The notes beneath the pieces are model-generated. The model had not been told where the DNA came from and made no database searches. It saw only the letters and a list, made by a program, of their open reading frames with translations. Source: Devosia algicola (lineage in GTDB: Bacteria; Pseudomonadota; Alphaproteobacteria; Rhizobiales; Devosiaceae). From it: a stretch of DNA of 64,000 bases. Shown in pieces: positions 50,295 to 59,876 of the stretch. Within the stretch, counting starts at the first letter, position 1. The number at the start of each line of letters is the position of its first letter. The translations under genes and the position numbers were made by a program. The stretch spans positions 3,052,501 through 3,116,500 of the forward strand of contig NZ_CP118246.1 in the NCBI RefSeq assembly GCF_028816455.1, written 5' to 3'.

Positions 50295-52186
50295 ACACCA
50301 TGGCCGATGACAATGAAAGCGAAGATCGCCACAAGCGCCCGCCACGCGCCGTGGTTGGCTCGCACCGCGACGAAGAAGAAATCTTCGGCAAGGCCTATGA
50401 CCCGCGCATCGTGCAACGCATATGGGCCTTTGTGTCGCCCTATCGCAAGCTGATCTTTATTGCGGTTGCCGCCGTTCTGACCTTCACCCTGACCCAGTTG
50501 GCCATTCCGCTGATCATTGGCTATGCCATCGATACAGGCATGGTCGTGGGCGGCGCCGGTCGGGCAAGCCTGGCGTGGGCCGTCGTAGCATTTGCCGCCA
50601 TGGTGGTGATCAATTTCGGCGCCAGCTATGTGCAGGAAACTGTTGTGGGCAAGGCGGCCGAAAATGTCCTGTTCGACATGCGGCGCGCCATGTTCTCCCA
50701 TTTGCAGGAAGTCTCACTGTCCTTCATGGATCGTACCGAAGTGGGGCGGCTGATGAGCCGCCTGCAGGGTGACGTCAATTCCATGCAGGAATTTCTCGAA
50801 ACCTCCGTCCTGTCGGTGGGTGATATCGTTCTGCTGTTCGGCATCGTCATTGTGCTGCTCTCGCTCGATTTTCGCCTTGGCTTGCTGACGCTTTCGGTGA
50901 TGCCGGTATTGTTCATTGTACGTCTGTTCTGGCTCGAACCGGCCCGCAACGCCTTCATGAACGCCCATATCACCAACTCGACCGCCAATGGCGCGCTCGC
51001 CGAGGGTATCAATGGCGTGCGCACCGTGCAGAACCTGGATCGCCAGAAGGTCAATTTTGACCTTTATGACGACAAGGCCCACCTCAATTTGATGACCCAG
51101 TTGAGGGCATCGAAATTTGCGCAGGTCATGGTGCCCATCGTCGATACGCTGACCGGCATTGCCATGTCGGTGGTAATCGTTGTCGGTGGCGCCATGGTGC
51201 TCAATCGCGAACTCGATATTGGCGTGATCGTGGCGTTCCTGTTTTATATCCAGCGTTTCTTTGATCCGATCCGCTCACTGACCATGCAATATTCGGTGAT
51301 GCAGCGGGCCATGTCCTCGGGCGCGCGCATCTGTGAGGTCATGGACGTCAATGTCGATGTCAGCGATCGCCCCGGCGCTATTACGCTCGGTCCCGACATG
51401 GATGGTTCGGTCGAATTCCGCAATGTCGACTTCGCCTACCGCACCAATCAGCCGGTGCTCAAGAATGTCAGCTTCAAGGTCAATCCCGGCGAAACCGTTG
51501 CCCTTGTCGGCCCTACCGGCTCGGGCAAGACCAGCGCCATGGCGCTGGTACACCGGTTCTACGAAGTCAATGGCGGCGCGGTTTTGGTCGGCGGGCACGA
51601 TGTGCGCGACATTACCCAGGAATCGCTGGGCCAGCAGGTGGCGATGGTATTGCAGGAGCCATTCCTGTTTACCGGCACTATTTTGGAAAACATCCGCTAT
51701 CACAAGACCGACGCAACCCGTGAGGCGGTGATTGAGGCGGCAACAGCGGTGGGCGCGCACGAATTTATCATGCGCATGCCCGGTGGCTACGACGCCGACT
51801 TGCAGCAGCGCGGCGGCAATCTGTCATTGGGTCAGCGCCAACTGATCAGCTTCGCCCGCGCATTGGTCGCCGACGCCAAGATTTTGGTGCTGGACGAGGC
51901 CACCGCCAATATCGATAGCTATACCGAGATGCAGATCCAGAAAGCGCTGATCAAACTGCTCGAAGGGCGGACTGGCATGGTGATTGCTCACCGTCTGGCC
52001 ACCATACGGGGCGCCGATCGCATCATCGTGCTGCAAAACGGTGAAATGATTGAAAGTGGCAACCACGATGAACTCATGGCTGAAGGCGGGCTCTATTCGC
52101 GGCTCTACAACATGAATTACTCCTCATTCGATGACATTCCCGACGATTTGGTTGCCGCCGCCGGGCCACAGGCAGCCTCGACCTGA
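50291..52186 (+). CDS. ABC exporter, fused permease-ATPase, second subunit
   Basis: 631 residues: six membrane helices followed by an ATPase with Walker A GPTGSGKTSA and Walker B ILVLDEATANID, including the catalytic Glu. The signature region reads LSLGQRQLISFARAL, with L for the usual second G. Together with the degenerate Walker B of the upstream protein, this indicates a heterodimeric exporter with one full catalytic site. The substrate (lipid, drug or peptide) cannot be told. A hairpin follows the stop. Confidence 0.9.
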   Translation: MNTMADDNESEDRHKRPPRAVVGSHRDEEEIFGKAYDPRIVQRIWAFVSPYRKLIFIAVAAVLTFTLTQLAIPLIIGYAIDTGMVVGGAGRASLAWAVVAFAAMVVINFGASYVQETVVGKAAENVLFDMRRAMFSHLQEVSLSFMDRTEVGRLMSRLQGDVNSMQEFLETSVLSVGDIVLLFGIVIVLLSLDFRLGLLTLSVMPVLFIVRLFWLEPARNAFMNAHITNSTANGALAEGINGVRTVQNLDRQKVNFDLYDDKAHLNLMTQLRASKFAQVMVPIVDTLTGIAMSVVIVVGGAMVLNRELDIGVIVAFLFYIQRFFDPIRSLTMQYSVMQRAMSSGARICEVMDVNVDVSDRPGAITLGPDMDGSVEFRNVDFAYRTNQPVLKNVSFKVNPGETVALVGPTGSGKTSAMALVHRFYEVNGGAVLVGGHDVRDITQESLGQQVAMVLQEPFLFTGTILENIRYHKTDATREAVIEAATAVGAHEFIMRMPGGYDADLQQRGGNLSLGQRQLISFARALVADAKILVLDEATANIDSYTEMQIQKALIKLLEGRTGMVIAHRLATIRGADRIIVLQNGEMIESGNHDELMAEGGLYSRLYNMNYSSFDDIPDDLVAAAGPQAAST

Positions 52187-52192
52187 CACAAT

Positions 52193-52210
52193 CGGCATGG
52201 GTCCATGCCG
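52193..52210 (+). terminator. Hairpin after the exporter pair
   Basis: Eight-base arms CGGCATGG and CCATGCCG around GT, with outer CACAA/TTGTG that can extend the stem. No T-run follows, so it may be a rho-assisted end or only an mRNA 3' structure. Confidence 0.45.
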
Positions 52211-52280
52211 CCTTGTGACTGTTCCGGGGTAATTAACGGCGGTACCAATCTGCCGACAAACAGGCAGATCGGGACCGCCC

Positions 52281-53018
52281 ATGAACTTGGCGATAGCGGC
52301 GGCAATGCTGGTGGCGGTATTCTTTACCTCCATGCTGTCGGGCATATTCGGTATGGCGGGCGGGCTGATCCTTTTGTGGTTGCTGTTCCTGCTCTTGCCG
52401 GTGAGTACCGCTATTGCGGTGCAAGGCATCATCCAGATTGTTGCCAACGGCTCACGCGCCTGGTTTTCGCGGCACTATATTGACTGGAAAATCCTGGCCA
52501 TCACAACCTGTGGCTTGGTAGTGGCGGCGGCTGCGCTGGTGGCGGTTAACTACAAACCAGATCTGATAATCGCCTCGATCACCATCGGCCTGTTACCCAT
52601 ATTGGTCTGGATCCCCAAGCACTGGTTGGCGCTCGATGCGACAAAGCCGGGCCACGCGTTGTCCGCAGGCATCATTTCGGGCGTGCTCAATTTGGGTGCT
52701 GGCGCGTCGGGACCAACAGTGGATATGTTTTTCATCCGCACCATGATGGACCGTCGCAAGGTGATCGCCACCAAGGCCGCCATCCAGGTTTTGTCCCACG
52801 CGTTCAAGATTGCCTTCTATTGGAGTGCGGCGGCAAGCCTGAGCCAGTCTGAATTACTTGCAATATTGATGGCGGCACCCATTGCCATTTTGGGCACCAG
52901 TGCCGGAAAATTTCTGCTCGAGCGGCTAAGCGATGCCAATTTTCGCACCTGGACCCGTTATGTCGTGACCGCAATCGGGCTTTTCTATCTCGCGCGCGCA
53001 ACATTGGTTTTGCTGTAG
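52281..53018 (+). CDS. TauE/SafE family anion exporter
   Basis: Membrane protein of 245 residues with about eight hydrophobic segments. The inverted half motifs SGIFGMAGGLILLWLLF and SGVLNLGAGASGPTVDMFFI are characteristic. Members export sulfite, sulfoacetate or similar anions. A LysR-type gene starts 38 bases downstream on the same strand and may control it. Confidence 0.85.
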   Translation: MNLAIAAAMLVAVFFTSMLSGIFGMAGGLILLWLLFLLLPVSTAIAVQGIIQIVANGSRAWFSRHYIDWKILAITTCGLVVAAAALVAVNYKPDLIIASITIGLLPILVWIPKHWLALDATKPGHALSAGIISGVLNLGAGASGPTVDMFFIRTMMDRRKVIATKAAIQVLSHAFKIAFYWSAAASLSQSELLAILMAAPIAILGTSAGKFLLERLSDANFRTWTRYVVTAIGLFYLARATLVLL

Positions 53019-53056
53019 GCACATGGCTTGGCTATGTTGCCCCCAAGGGGCAGGGC

Positions 53057-53968
53057 ATGCAGCAATTCGATAGTGTTACCGCCAGATTGATTTTGGTCCT
53101 GGCCGAAACCGGCTCGATCGGTCGCGCCGCCGAGCGCGAGAGCATCGCATCCTCCGCTGTCAGCCGTCGCGTCAGCGATCTCGAAAGTCGTTTGGGCGTG
53201 GTGCTGTTCGATCGTTCGGCCCAAGGCGTTCGCCTGACGGCAGCCGGGCAGATTTACGCGGAGCGCTGTCGCGGGGTGCTGCGTGAAATCGCCGACCTCG
53301 ACGCCGTCATGGCGGACTTCGCCACTGGTCAGCGCGGCAGCCTGCGCCTGGCCTGCACCAGTTCTGCGCTGTCGGGGCGCCTGCCCGAACTGCTCGCCGT
53401 CTACGCCCGTAACAACCCCACGATTGCGCTTGAAATTCAGGAAGCAAGCGCCTCAAAAGGTCTTTCAGCGCTCGACGATGGACGCTGCGACCTGGCTATC
53501 GTTTCGGACAATTACGATTTTTCCCGCTTTGAAATCAAACCCTTCGAAGATGATCACGTCTGGGTGGTCGTGTCCCCCGATCATCCATTGGCCCCTGTAA
53601 TGGCAGGGCAACGCCAGATCGGATTTGATCAATTATTGTGCCATGAAATGGTCGGCATCCATCAAACAGGGGCGCTGGATCGCCTGCTGGCCGAGGCAGC
53701 GCGCAAGGCCGGGCGCACTTTGGGCGAACGGGTGCGGGTGGAGAGTTTTCCGGCGCTGGTGCGCATGGTGGAGGCGGGCTTTGGCATCGGCTTTTTGCGT
53801 AGCACCAGTCTGCATCTGGTCGCGGGAACTGATCTGTTGGCCGCGCCCTTGGGCGAACCCTGGGCACGGCGGCAACTACTCGTGGCCCAACGCCGCAACA
53901 GTCCGCTGTCTGCGGCGATGAAGATGTTTCTGGCGCTTTGCGCCCAAACCTATGCGCCCAGTCCGTGA
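53057..53968 (+). CDS. LysR-family transcriptional regulator
   Basis: 303 residues. The winged HTH is near the N-terminus (ETGSIGRAAERESIASSAVS, RRVSDLESRLGVVLFDRS), followed by the effector-binding domain (GSLRLACTSSALSGRLPELL). It lies just downstream of the TauE gene, the likely target. The window shows no clear T-N11-A site in the short gaps around it. Confidence 0.9.
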   Translation: MQQFDSVTARLILVLAETGSIGRAAERESIASSAVSRRVSDLESRLGVVLFDRSAQGVRLTAAGQIYAERCRGVLREIADLDAVMADFATGQRGSLRLACTSSALSGRLPELLAVYARNNPTIALEIQEASASKGLSALDDGRCDLAIVSDNYDFSRFEIKPFEDDHVWVVVSPDHPLAPVMAGQRQIGFDQLLCHEMVGIHQTGALDRLLAEAARKAGRTLGERVRVESFPALVRMVEAGFGIGFLRSTSLHLVAGTDLLAAPLGEPWARRQLLVAQRRNSPLSAAMKMFLALCAQTYAPSP

Positions 53969-54032
53969 CCTTGCGACATTACGGCGCTTGAGGCCACCAG
54001 ACCTGCGGGCTAGGACTGGCACAGGAGCCAGG

Positions 54033-54416
54033 ATGAACACACCAGCACATCGCATTGTTAGGGAAATGGGTACGGCGCTGGCCGTGCTGGCCATTTACCT
54101 GCTGACGGTGTTGGTGCCCATGCATCTGTCCCGCGCCAGCCAGCTCGAACTTGATGCGCTAGGTTATGCGACATTGGCACCGGGTTGGGCGCTGTGTGGT
54201 GCGCCCGATACAAAGGGTGGCACCGACACCCACCTGACCCGATGCCCGATTGCCGGGGTCGCCAAACAATCCATCGCCGCGCCGGTCGTGCCGGTTCTGA
54301 CTGTGGGCCTGAATGTAGCAGCGTTGCCTGTTGTCTACCCGCCCGTTCCGGGTCTAATTCGGCCAGCAATTTCGGATCATGATGCACCGGCGCGTGGCCC
54401 ACCCGATTTCACCTGA
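54033..54416 (+). CDS. DUF2946-like small membrane/periplasmic protein
   Basis: About 127 residues, with a hydrophobic segment (LAVLAIYLLTVLVPMHL) and a short Cys pair (ALCGAPD, LTRCP). The family assignment rests on this pattern and on position before PCuAC and Sco genes, where DUF2946-type proteins are common. The start at 54033 has AGGAG 9-10 nt upstream; the longer frame from 53952 overlaps the LysR gene. Confidence 0.6.
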   Translation: MNTPAHRIVREMGTALAVLAIYLLTVLVPMHLSRASQLELDALGYATLAPGWALCGAPDTKGGTDTHLTRCPIAGVAKQSIAAPVVPVLTVGLNVAALPVVYPPVPGLIRPAISDHDAPARGPPDFT

Positions 54417-54467
54417 ACAGCCACGGCCGCAATGGCCGGTCTCAGTTAGAAATTATTGGAAATCCAG

Positions 54468-54992
54468 ATGATCCGTTCATTTTTTGCCGCCGCACTTGCG
54501 GTAACCCTTGCCTTTGCCCCTGCCGCATTTGCCCATGACGGCAAAACGCACGTTGGCGACCTAGACATATCAGGCATGTTTGCCCGTGCCACCTTGCCAA
54601 ACGCGCCCGTCGGCGGTGGCTTTTTGACCATCACCAACCATGGTGCCGACGCCGACACTCTGGTTTCGGCAACCTCAACCGTCGGTAAAACCGTCCAGGT
54701 TCACGAGATGAAAATGGAAGGCGATGTCATGAAGATGCGCCATTTGAGCGATGGCCTTCCCATTCCCGCCGGTGAGACAGTTACATTGACCCCCGGTGGG
54801 CTGCACTTGATGTTCATAGGGTTGGCGCAGCCCTTTGTCGAAGGCGAAACGGTGCCCGTGACCCTGACCTTTGCCACGGCAGGCAGCATTGATCTGGTGC
54901 TGCCGGTTCTCTCAGTTGCGGCAACCGGATCCGCCGACACGTCACACCAACCCATGGCATCAGGTGACGCCATGAACGCCGCACAACACTGA
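54468..54992 (+). CDS. Periplasmic copper chaperone PCu(A)C
   Basis: About 174 residues. A Sec signal peptide (MIRSFFAAALAVTLAFAPAA, cleavage after AFA) precedes the cupredoxin-like domain. The copper motif H(M)X10MX21HXM is visible as HEMKMEGDVMKM ... HLMFIGL. It delivers Cu(I) to the CuA site of cytochrome oxidase. The Sco gene follows directly. A C-terminal His/Met tail (HQPMASGDAMNAAQH) may add copper ligands. Confidence 0.9.
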   Translation: MIRSFFAAALAVTLAFAPAAFAHDGKTHVGDLDISGMFARATLPNAPVGGGFLTITNHGADADTLVSATSTVGKTVQVHEMKMEGDVMKMRHLSDGLPIPAGETVTLTPGGLHLMFIGLAQPFVEGETVPVTLTFATAGSIDLVLPVLSVAATGSADTSHQPMASGDAMNAAQH

Positions 54993-55000
54993 TCGAGGAC

Positions 55001-55605
55001 ATGATGGCTCAACTCAAGACCATGCGGCTTTGGCTGTGGATTGCTGTCGTGGCGCTGGGCCTGTTTGCCGGCGCCGGCTATCTGTTGCTACGGGCCAATA
55101 ACCAGACCGCAACCGCCAGCACGGGCTTTGGCGGTGGCACCTACAAATTGGTGGATCAAGACGACCAGCCGGTCGACCAGACCATCTTTGACGGCCACCC
55201 TTCTATCCTGTTCTTTGGGTACACCCATTGCCCCGACGTCTGTCCCACCACCTTGTCTGAAATGGCCAACTGGTTCGAGAGCCTGGGGGATGAGGCAAAA
55301 ATCTTCACGGCTATTTCGTCACCGTGGACCCCGAAAGGGACACACCCGAAGTCATGAAGGACTATGTCAGTTGGGTGGGCGGCAAGGTCACTGGCCTGAC
55401 CGGCACGCCCGACCAAATTGCCAATATCGTCACGGCGTGGGGTATTTATAGCAAGAAAATTCCCCTTGATGACGGCGATTATTCAATGGACCACACCGCC
55501 AGCGTCTTTCTGCTCAATTCTCAGGGCCAATTTGAGGGCACCATCGCCTACGGCGAGGACACCAAGCCCGCTCTGGAAAAACTGAAGCGGTTGCTCGACA
55601 AGTAG
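55001..55605 (+). CDS. SCO1/SenC family copper chaperone
   Basis: Membrane-anchored thioredoxin-like protein of about 201 residues for CuA maturation. One helix (LWLWIAVVALGLFAGAGYLLL), the metal cysteines in THCPDVCPTTLSEM, and the ligand His in DHTASVFL. A missing base, probably in the G-run near 55300, splits the frame; repaired it reads KIFTGYFVTVDPERDTPEVM. With PCuAC just upstream it may serve the caa3 oxidase encoded at 23917. Confidence 0.9.
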
Positions 55606-55726
55606 GTTTGGCGTGCTGCCACCAGCAGACGATGGTGGCCGCGCACCAAACATCCGCCAGACCCGGCACGGGGATGGCTGTGTGAGCGGGTTTGGGCTAG
55701 ACAGGCAACATGCTTGGGAGACCACC

Positions 55727-56125
55727 ATGAAACCCCGGATCAATATCATCACCATTGGCGTCGACGATCTTGAACGCGCCTTTGCTTTTTATCGGGCGTT
55801 GTTCGATCTGAGCGACCAACAGATCGGGGCGGGGGACGAGCATGTGGCGTTCTTTCTCGACGCCGATCTGTCCTTCGTGCTGTTTGGCCGCGACCAGATC
55901 GCCAACACGACTGGGGCGGCGACGGCTACCGGTGGCACGCCACAATTTATCCTTAGCCATACCGCCAGCACCAAGCACGACGTTGACGCCATACTCGAGC
56001 GGGTGTTGGTCGCCGGCGGCACAATTACCACCCACGCCGAACAATCAGAATGGGGCTATTCGGCTTATTTCTCTGATACCGAAGGCAATTTGTGGGAAGT
56101 GTTGGCGCCGACCGCTACACACTAA
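55727..56125 (+). CDS. VOC family (glyoxalase-like) protein
   Basis: About 132 residues of the vicinal oxygen chelate fold: ITIGVDDLERAFAFYRALF at the N-terminus and YSAYFSDTEGNLWEVL at the C-terminus, with a likely metal-ligand Glu there. No signal peptide. The start at 55727 has GGGAG about 7 nt upstream. The substrate is unknown. Confidence 0.82.
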   Translation: MKPRINIITIGVDDLERAFAFYRALFDLSDQQIGAGDEHVAFFLDADLSFVLFGRDQIANTTGAATATGGTPQFILSHTASTKHDVDAILERVLVAGGTITTHAEQSEWGYSAYFSDTEGNLWEVLAPTATH

Positions 56126-56137
56126 AGGGCGGTGGTG

Positions 56138-57680
56138 CTAGACCCCGCCGCCGGTCTTGAAGCCGCCCGACTTGCCGACCCCGCCGCCGGTCTTGAAACC
56201 GCCGGACGACCCCGAACGAGGCCGTGAGAAACCACCGCCCATGCCGCCACCACCTCTACGGCCGCTGCCCATGCCGATATTGCCTGGAGCGCGTCCGCCG
56301 CCAAAACTGCCGCCGGGCCAATTGATGGTGCTACCGCCGCGCTCGCCCCACGGACTGTTGTTGCCTCCCATGGAGCCGCCCGCCCAAGGGCTGTCCTGAT
56401 TAAAATTCTGGCTACGCCGCCAGTGATCCCAATAGCTGGCGGCGCTGATACCACCGCGCAGGAAGTCATTGAGCAGATCGCCCACCAATGCCTCTTCGCC
56501 AAAACTCGAGCGAGGGTCGTCGAACCGCGACTTCTTGAACTCCCATTGGATATCTTCCAGCTCACGCCGCCGCGCCGCCAGCGTCTTGAGACGTTGGCGT
56601 TGTTCGCGGGTCTCGTTGTCCTCGTCCCTGACCCGGACGCGTGCATCATCGATCTGTGACACCAGCGTATCGTCGCGCCCCGTCGCCGTGCGCCGCGCCT
56701 CGGCCAATAAAGTCTGAATATCTTCGCGCATAAGGCTTTGTGATAGCGTCGAGAGCGCTTGTTCGAATGCCGGATCAGCACCTTGTGCCAAATCACTCAA
56801 GCGCTTAGCGGTCGTGTCGCGTTCGTCCTCGGTCGCCGTAATCTGCTCGTCGATAGCGTCAATGTCGCGTTGTGCCGCCGCGATCCGCTCGCGGATAGGT
56901 TTGCCGCCGGCCGCATCGACGGCCGCAGTCTCTATATCCTCTACCGCGCCCTGAGCCGCCTGCGCCGCCGCAATCTGATTTTCCGCATGTTCGCGCAATC
57001 GCAGTGGGATTTCGTTGAGCATGGCAAAATTTGGTCGGGCCTTGGAAAAACTGATCCGCTTCGCCACCAACCCATCAAGATAGCGGATCAGATTGTTGGC
57101 GCGATAGTTTTTGGTGCCATAGCCATTTTCCCACAAATACATGAACAGCGGATCGTCACGGTAGGGGCGCCCCTTGTCCTCGCGATCCGCCTCGGCCTGC
57201 TCGGTCTTGGCCATTGATTGGTTGGCTTTGTCTCAGCAGTTGCGCGGCATCGTCGCGTTGTTTGACATAGGCATCATTTTTGGCCATGTCGGCCTCGATA
57301 CTCGCGGCCAGCGCGTCAAGTTCGCCTTGCCGGTCGGCTTGCGCAGTCAACGCTTTGGCGCGCGCGCCTGTCAGTTTTTCCAGCTTGGCGTCTGTCTCGG
57401 TCAACGCCTTTTCGGCAGCGCTCAACTCACGCGCGTGCGCCTTGAGCATATCGCGGGCTTTGCTCTCAGCGCTTGATATATGACCCTGCAATTCACTCTG
57501 TATCGCCGGGTCGAGTCGCATCTTGGCCAGTTCTCGCACCAGCTCGGCCTCGCTTTCGCGAATCTTGCTGATGCGCTCGCCGGAACGGGCAAGCCGTTTG
57601 GAGATATCATCTTCCTCGCGCCTGATATCGCGCATCGCCTCGTCCAGAGACGCCATGGCTTGGGGGCCGCGCAGGCTCAT
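56138..57680 (-). CDS. Coiled-coil protein with Gly-rich repeat tail
   Basis: About 513 residues if the two frames are joined near 57235 (QLL-DKANQSMAKTEQAEAD). The N-terminal 170 residues are strongly coiled-coil (SEAELVRELAKM, ETDAKLEKLTGARA). A conserved-looking globular piece RPYRDDPLFMYLWENGYGTKNY follows, then another coiled coil and a Gly-rich tail ending in two 12-residue repeats (GGFKTGGGVGKS, GGFKTGGGV; DNA copies 36 bases apart at 56141 and 56177). The joining indel is not at a GAGCT site, so two separate genes remain possible. I do not recognise a family. It is last in an operon with a membrane protein and a TelA-like protein. Confidence 0.68.
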
Positions 57681-57684
57681 CGTA

Positions 57685-58623
57685 CTACCACTGCGTTACC
57701 GTCCCGCCCAAAACAGGCACTGTATATTCGACATCCAGAAAGCCATCCGACTTGAGCCCGACCGTGTCGCGCTCGATAATGCCATTATCGGTCTTGTCAT
57801 CAGCGACCGAGCGATAAACGCTCTCGGGCACCCGCAGGCCCCACATGTTGACCGTTTCGGTTGCGCCATTTTCCTCGTTGGTTATGGGGAAGGACAGCGC
57901 CTTGCCGTTGGGGTCCAATGCCTCGACCACGATGTAATAATTGGTCGCGGCCGAGTTGTTTTCAGGAAAACGCCAGAACACCGACAATGTATCGGGGCGA
58001 TTGACCACCTTGAGCGTATATTCCTGGCGTAACTGGTCGCGCAATGCCACCATGCGGTTGGCCATTTCCTCGGCCTGGGTGCGATTGCCCTCGGCAGCAT
58101 AAGCCTTGCCCCGCTTGCGCAAATCCTCAGCCTCGACCTCGGCCTGCTGCACCTTGGTTTCGTTGAAAATGGTCTGGTACAACTCATCGAGCCGCGCCGG
58201 CAATTCTTCGGTCAGTTCGAGGTGTGCCACCTCGCGCTGATGTGCCTGATAGGGTTGATAGCCCAGAAAATAGCCGCCCAACACCAATAGCAGGATGGCG
58301 ATCGCGCCAATCGCCTTGGGCAGCCAGCGACCACGGTGAACATAGAGGCGCGCCAGCGTCGTGCCAAAGCCCGATGGTGGCGGGCTATAGACAAACCGGC
58401 TCTCGGCCAGCGCGGCAACGCCTTCCTTGAGGATATGATCGGGTACATCAATCCCCTGCTGGCGATAGATTTCGCGCAGCTTTTCGATCAATTGGCTCTC
58501 GCGCGCTGCCCCGTCCAGCTCACGCGTCGCCAAATCCTGGCGATGCCGGAGCGTGTCCACGACATCCATGGCCAGCATGACCTCGTCCAGCGGAGCGGAG
58601 GTTGTGGCGCTCATGTCACTCAT
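57685..58623 (-). CDS. DUF6384-like membrane protein
   Basis: 312 residues. The N-terminal cytoplasmic part (MLAMDVVDTLRHRQDLATRE, IYRQQGIDVPDHILKEGV) is followed by one membrane helix (IGAIAILLLVLGGYFLGY), a helical region and a beta-rich C-terminal domain (LSVFWRFPENNSAATNYYIV). The pattern matches what I know as DUF6384; the function is unknown. It is spaced 30 bases from the TelA-like gene upstream and 4 bases from the coiled-coil gene downstream. Confidence 0.7.
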   Translation of the reverse strand: MSDMSATTSAPLDEVMLAMDVVDTLRHRQDLATRELDGAARESQLIEKLREIYRQQGIDVPDHILKEGVAALAESRFVYSPPPSGFGTTLARLYVHRGRWLPKAIGAIAILLLVLGGYFLGYQPYQAHQREVAHLELTEELPARLDELYQTIFNETKVQQAEVEAEDLRKRGKAYAAEGNRTQAEEMANRMVALRDQLRQEYTLKVVNRPDTLSVFWRFPENNSAATNYYIVVEALDPNGKALSFPITNEENGATETVNMWGLRVPESVYRSVADDKTDNGIIERDTVGLKSDGFLDVEYTVPVLGGTVTQW

Positions 58624-58652
58624 ATTTTGGGCTCATCGATCGCCGACGGACC

Positions 58653-59876
58653 TCAGTTCTTGTCGTCCAGCAACAACGCATTGCCATCCGCCGCCAACTG
58701 GGCCAGCCGCTTCTTGCCATCTTCGACCGCATCGCGAATTTCCGCCGAGTTCTTGGTGGAAGCGACCCGCATATCGTTGATGATGCCACGCGATTTTTCC
58801 TGGAAATTGACAACGCTGTCGACCAGCTTCTTGACGGCGTCGGCGCGGATTGTGGGGCCATAGCCGGCCTTGAGTGCCTCTTCCTGCACCTTGTCGCCAA
58901 TTTCCGAGAGCGTTTCGAGACTCTTGCTCATCCCCTCTTTCATGGCATTGAGCGTTTCGGTCGCTTCATGCAGGCCGAACATACCGGTGAACGAGGCCGA
59001 TAGCGCCGTCAGTACGGTTTCATTGGTCGAAAAGAACGAAATTGACTGCTGATAGACCCGCTCTTTGGCATTGGTCGTTTGCATCAGGCGGGCCATCACC
59101 ACCTCGGAGGTGTTGTAGGAAATGGTCAGATTGTCCGACAGATCCTTGGCGATCTGATATCGGCCTTCCTCGTTCTGCATGCCGCGCAACTTCTCGTCGC
59201 GATCCATCTCAAGCCGCGCCCGATCGGCAGGAGCGTCACCGCTGAAGGCGGCAAGCGTGTCGGCGGCCTTGTGCAAAATGTCCTTTTTCTCAGCCAGACG
59301 CTTGGCGGCGGTATCCAGAACTTCAAGCGCCATCACCTCGGATTGCTTGAGCGCTCCACGGAAATCGCGGTAGGCCTCGAGAATAGTGTGTTCACGATCA
59401 ATCTGGTCCTTGGTGTCGGCGGAAACAGCGAGATAGGTGTCACGAATACGGTTGAAGCGTGTGGCGATGTCGCCGCGCGAAACCTTCATCCACACATTTG
59501 CCACCCGTTCACGCAGGTCAATCTTGTTGTCCGAAAGCTGGTCGACCATGCCCTTGGCATCATCGCGAATCGAATCGAAGCCCTTGGTGATGTCCTCGTA
59601 CCGCTCCCCGATCTGCATGGCGGCAATCTGCTCGCGCACAACCTCGTTGAAGGCGCTGGCCTGGCTCAAGGTCCGGCCAATCAGGATAACGCGGGTTTCG
59701 TCCAGCTCGGTAATCTGCGCCAAGAGCCCGGTAATCGGCTGCTCGCCGGTCTGTTCGGGCCATACACCGAGGTTACGAATGGCGGTGACGGCTTTATCCA
59801 GATATTGCAGCGGCTTCTCGGTAAGGGCAACATCGTTGCTGACGGTTTTGGTGGTAGTATTGGCGTCGTCGGACAT
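58653..59876 (-). CDS. TelA-like helical protein (toxic anion resistance-like)
   Basis: About 407 residues, almost entirely helical, without membrane segments. The layout of long helices with KDLSDNLTISYNTSEVVMARL and a C-terminal VVNFQEKSRGIIND recalls TelA/KlaA-type proteins, though the match is by pattern only. The start at 59876 (MSDDANTTT) is preferred to 59960. It heads an operon with the DUF6384-like and coiled-coil proteins, suggesting a cell-envelope or stress complex. Divergent from the CoxG-like gene. Confidence 0.6.
   Translation of the reverse strand: MSDDANTTTKTVSNDVALTEKPLQYLDKAVTAIRNLGVWPEQTGEQPITGLLAQITELDETRVILIGRTLSQASAFNEVVREQIAAMQIGERYEDITKGFDSIRDDAKGMVDQLSDNKIDLRERVANVWMKVSRGDIATRFNRIRDTYLAVSADTKDQIDREHTILEAYRDFRGALKQSEVMALEVLDTAAKRLAEKKDILHKAADTLAAFSGDAPADRARLEMDRDEKLRGMQNEEGRYQIAKDLSDNLTISYNTSEVVMARLMQTTNAKERVYQQSISFFSTNETVLTALSASFTGMFGLHEATETLNAMKEGMSKSLETLSEIGDKVQEEALKAGYGPTIRADAVKKLVDSVVNFQEKSRGIINDMRVASTKNSAEIRDAVEDGKKRLAQLAADGNALLLDDKN

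Noticed and set aside
56157..56399. A Pro-rich plus-strand frame opposite the Gly-rich tail
   Set aside because: It is the mirror of Gly codons (GGN/CCN) on the opposite strand and has no ribosome site.
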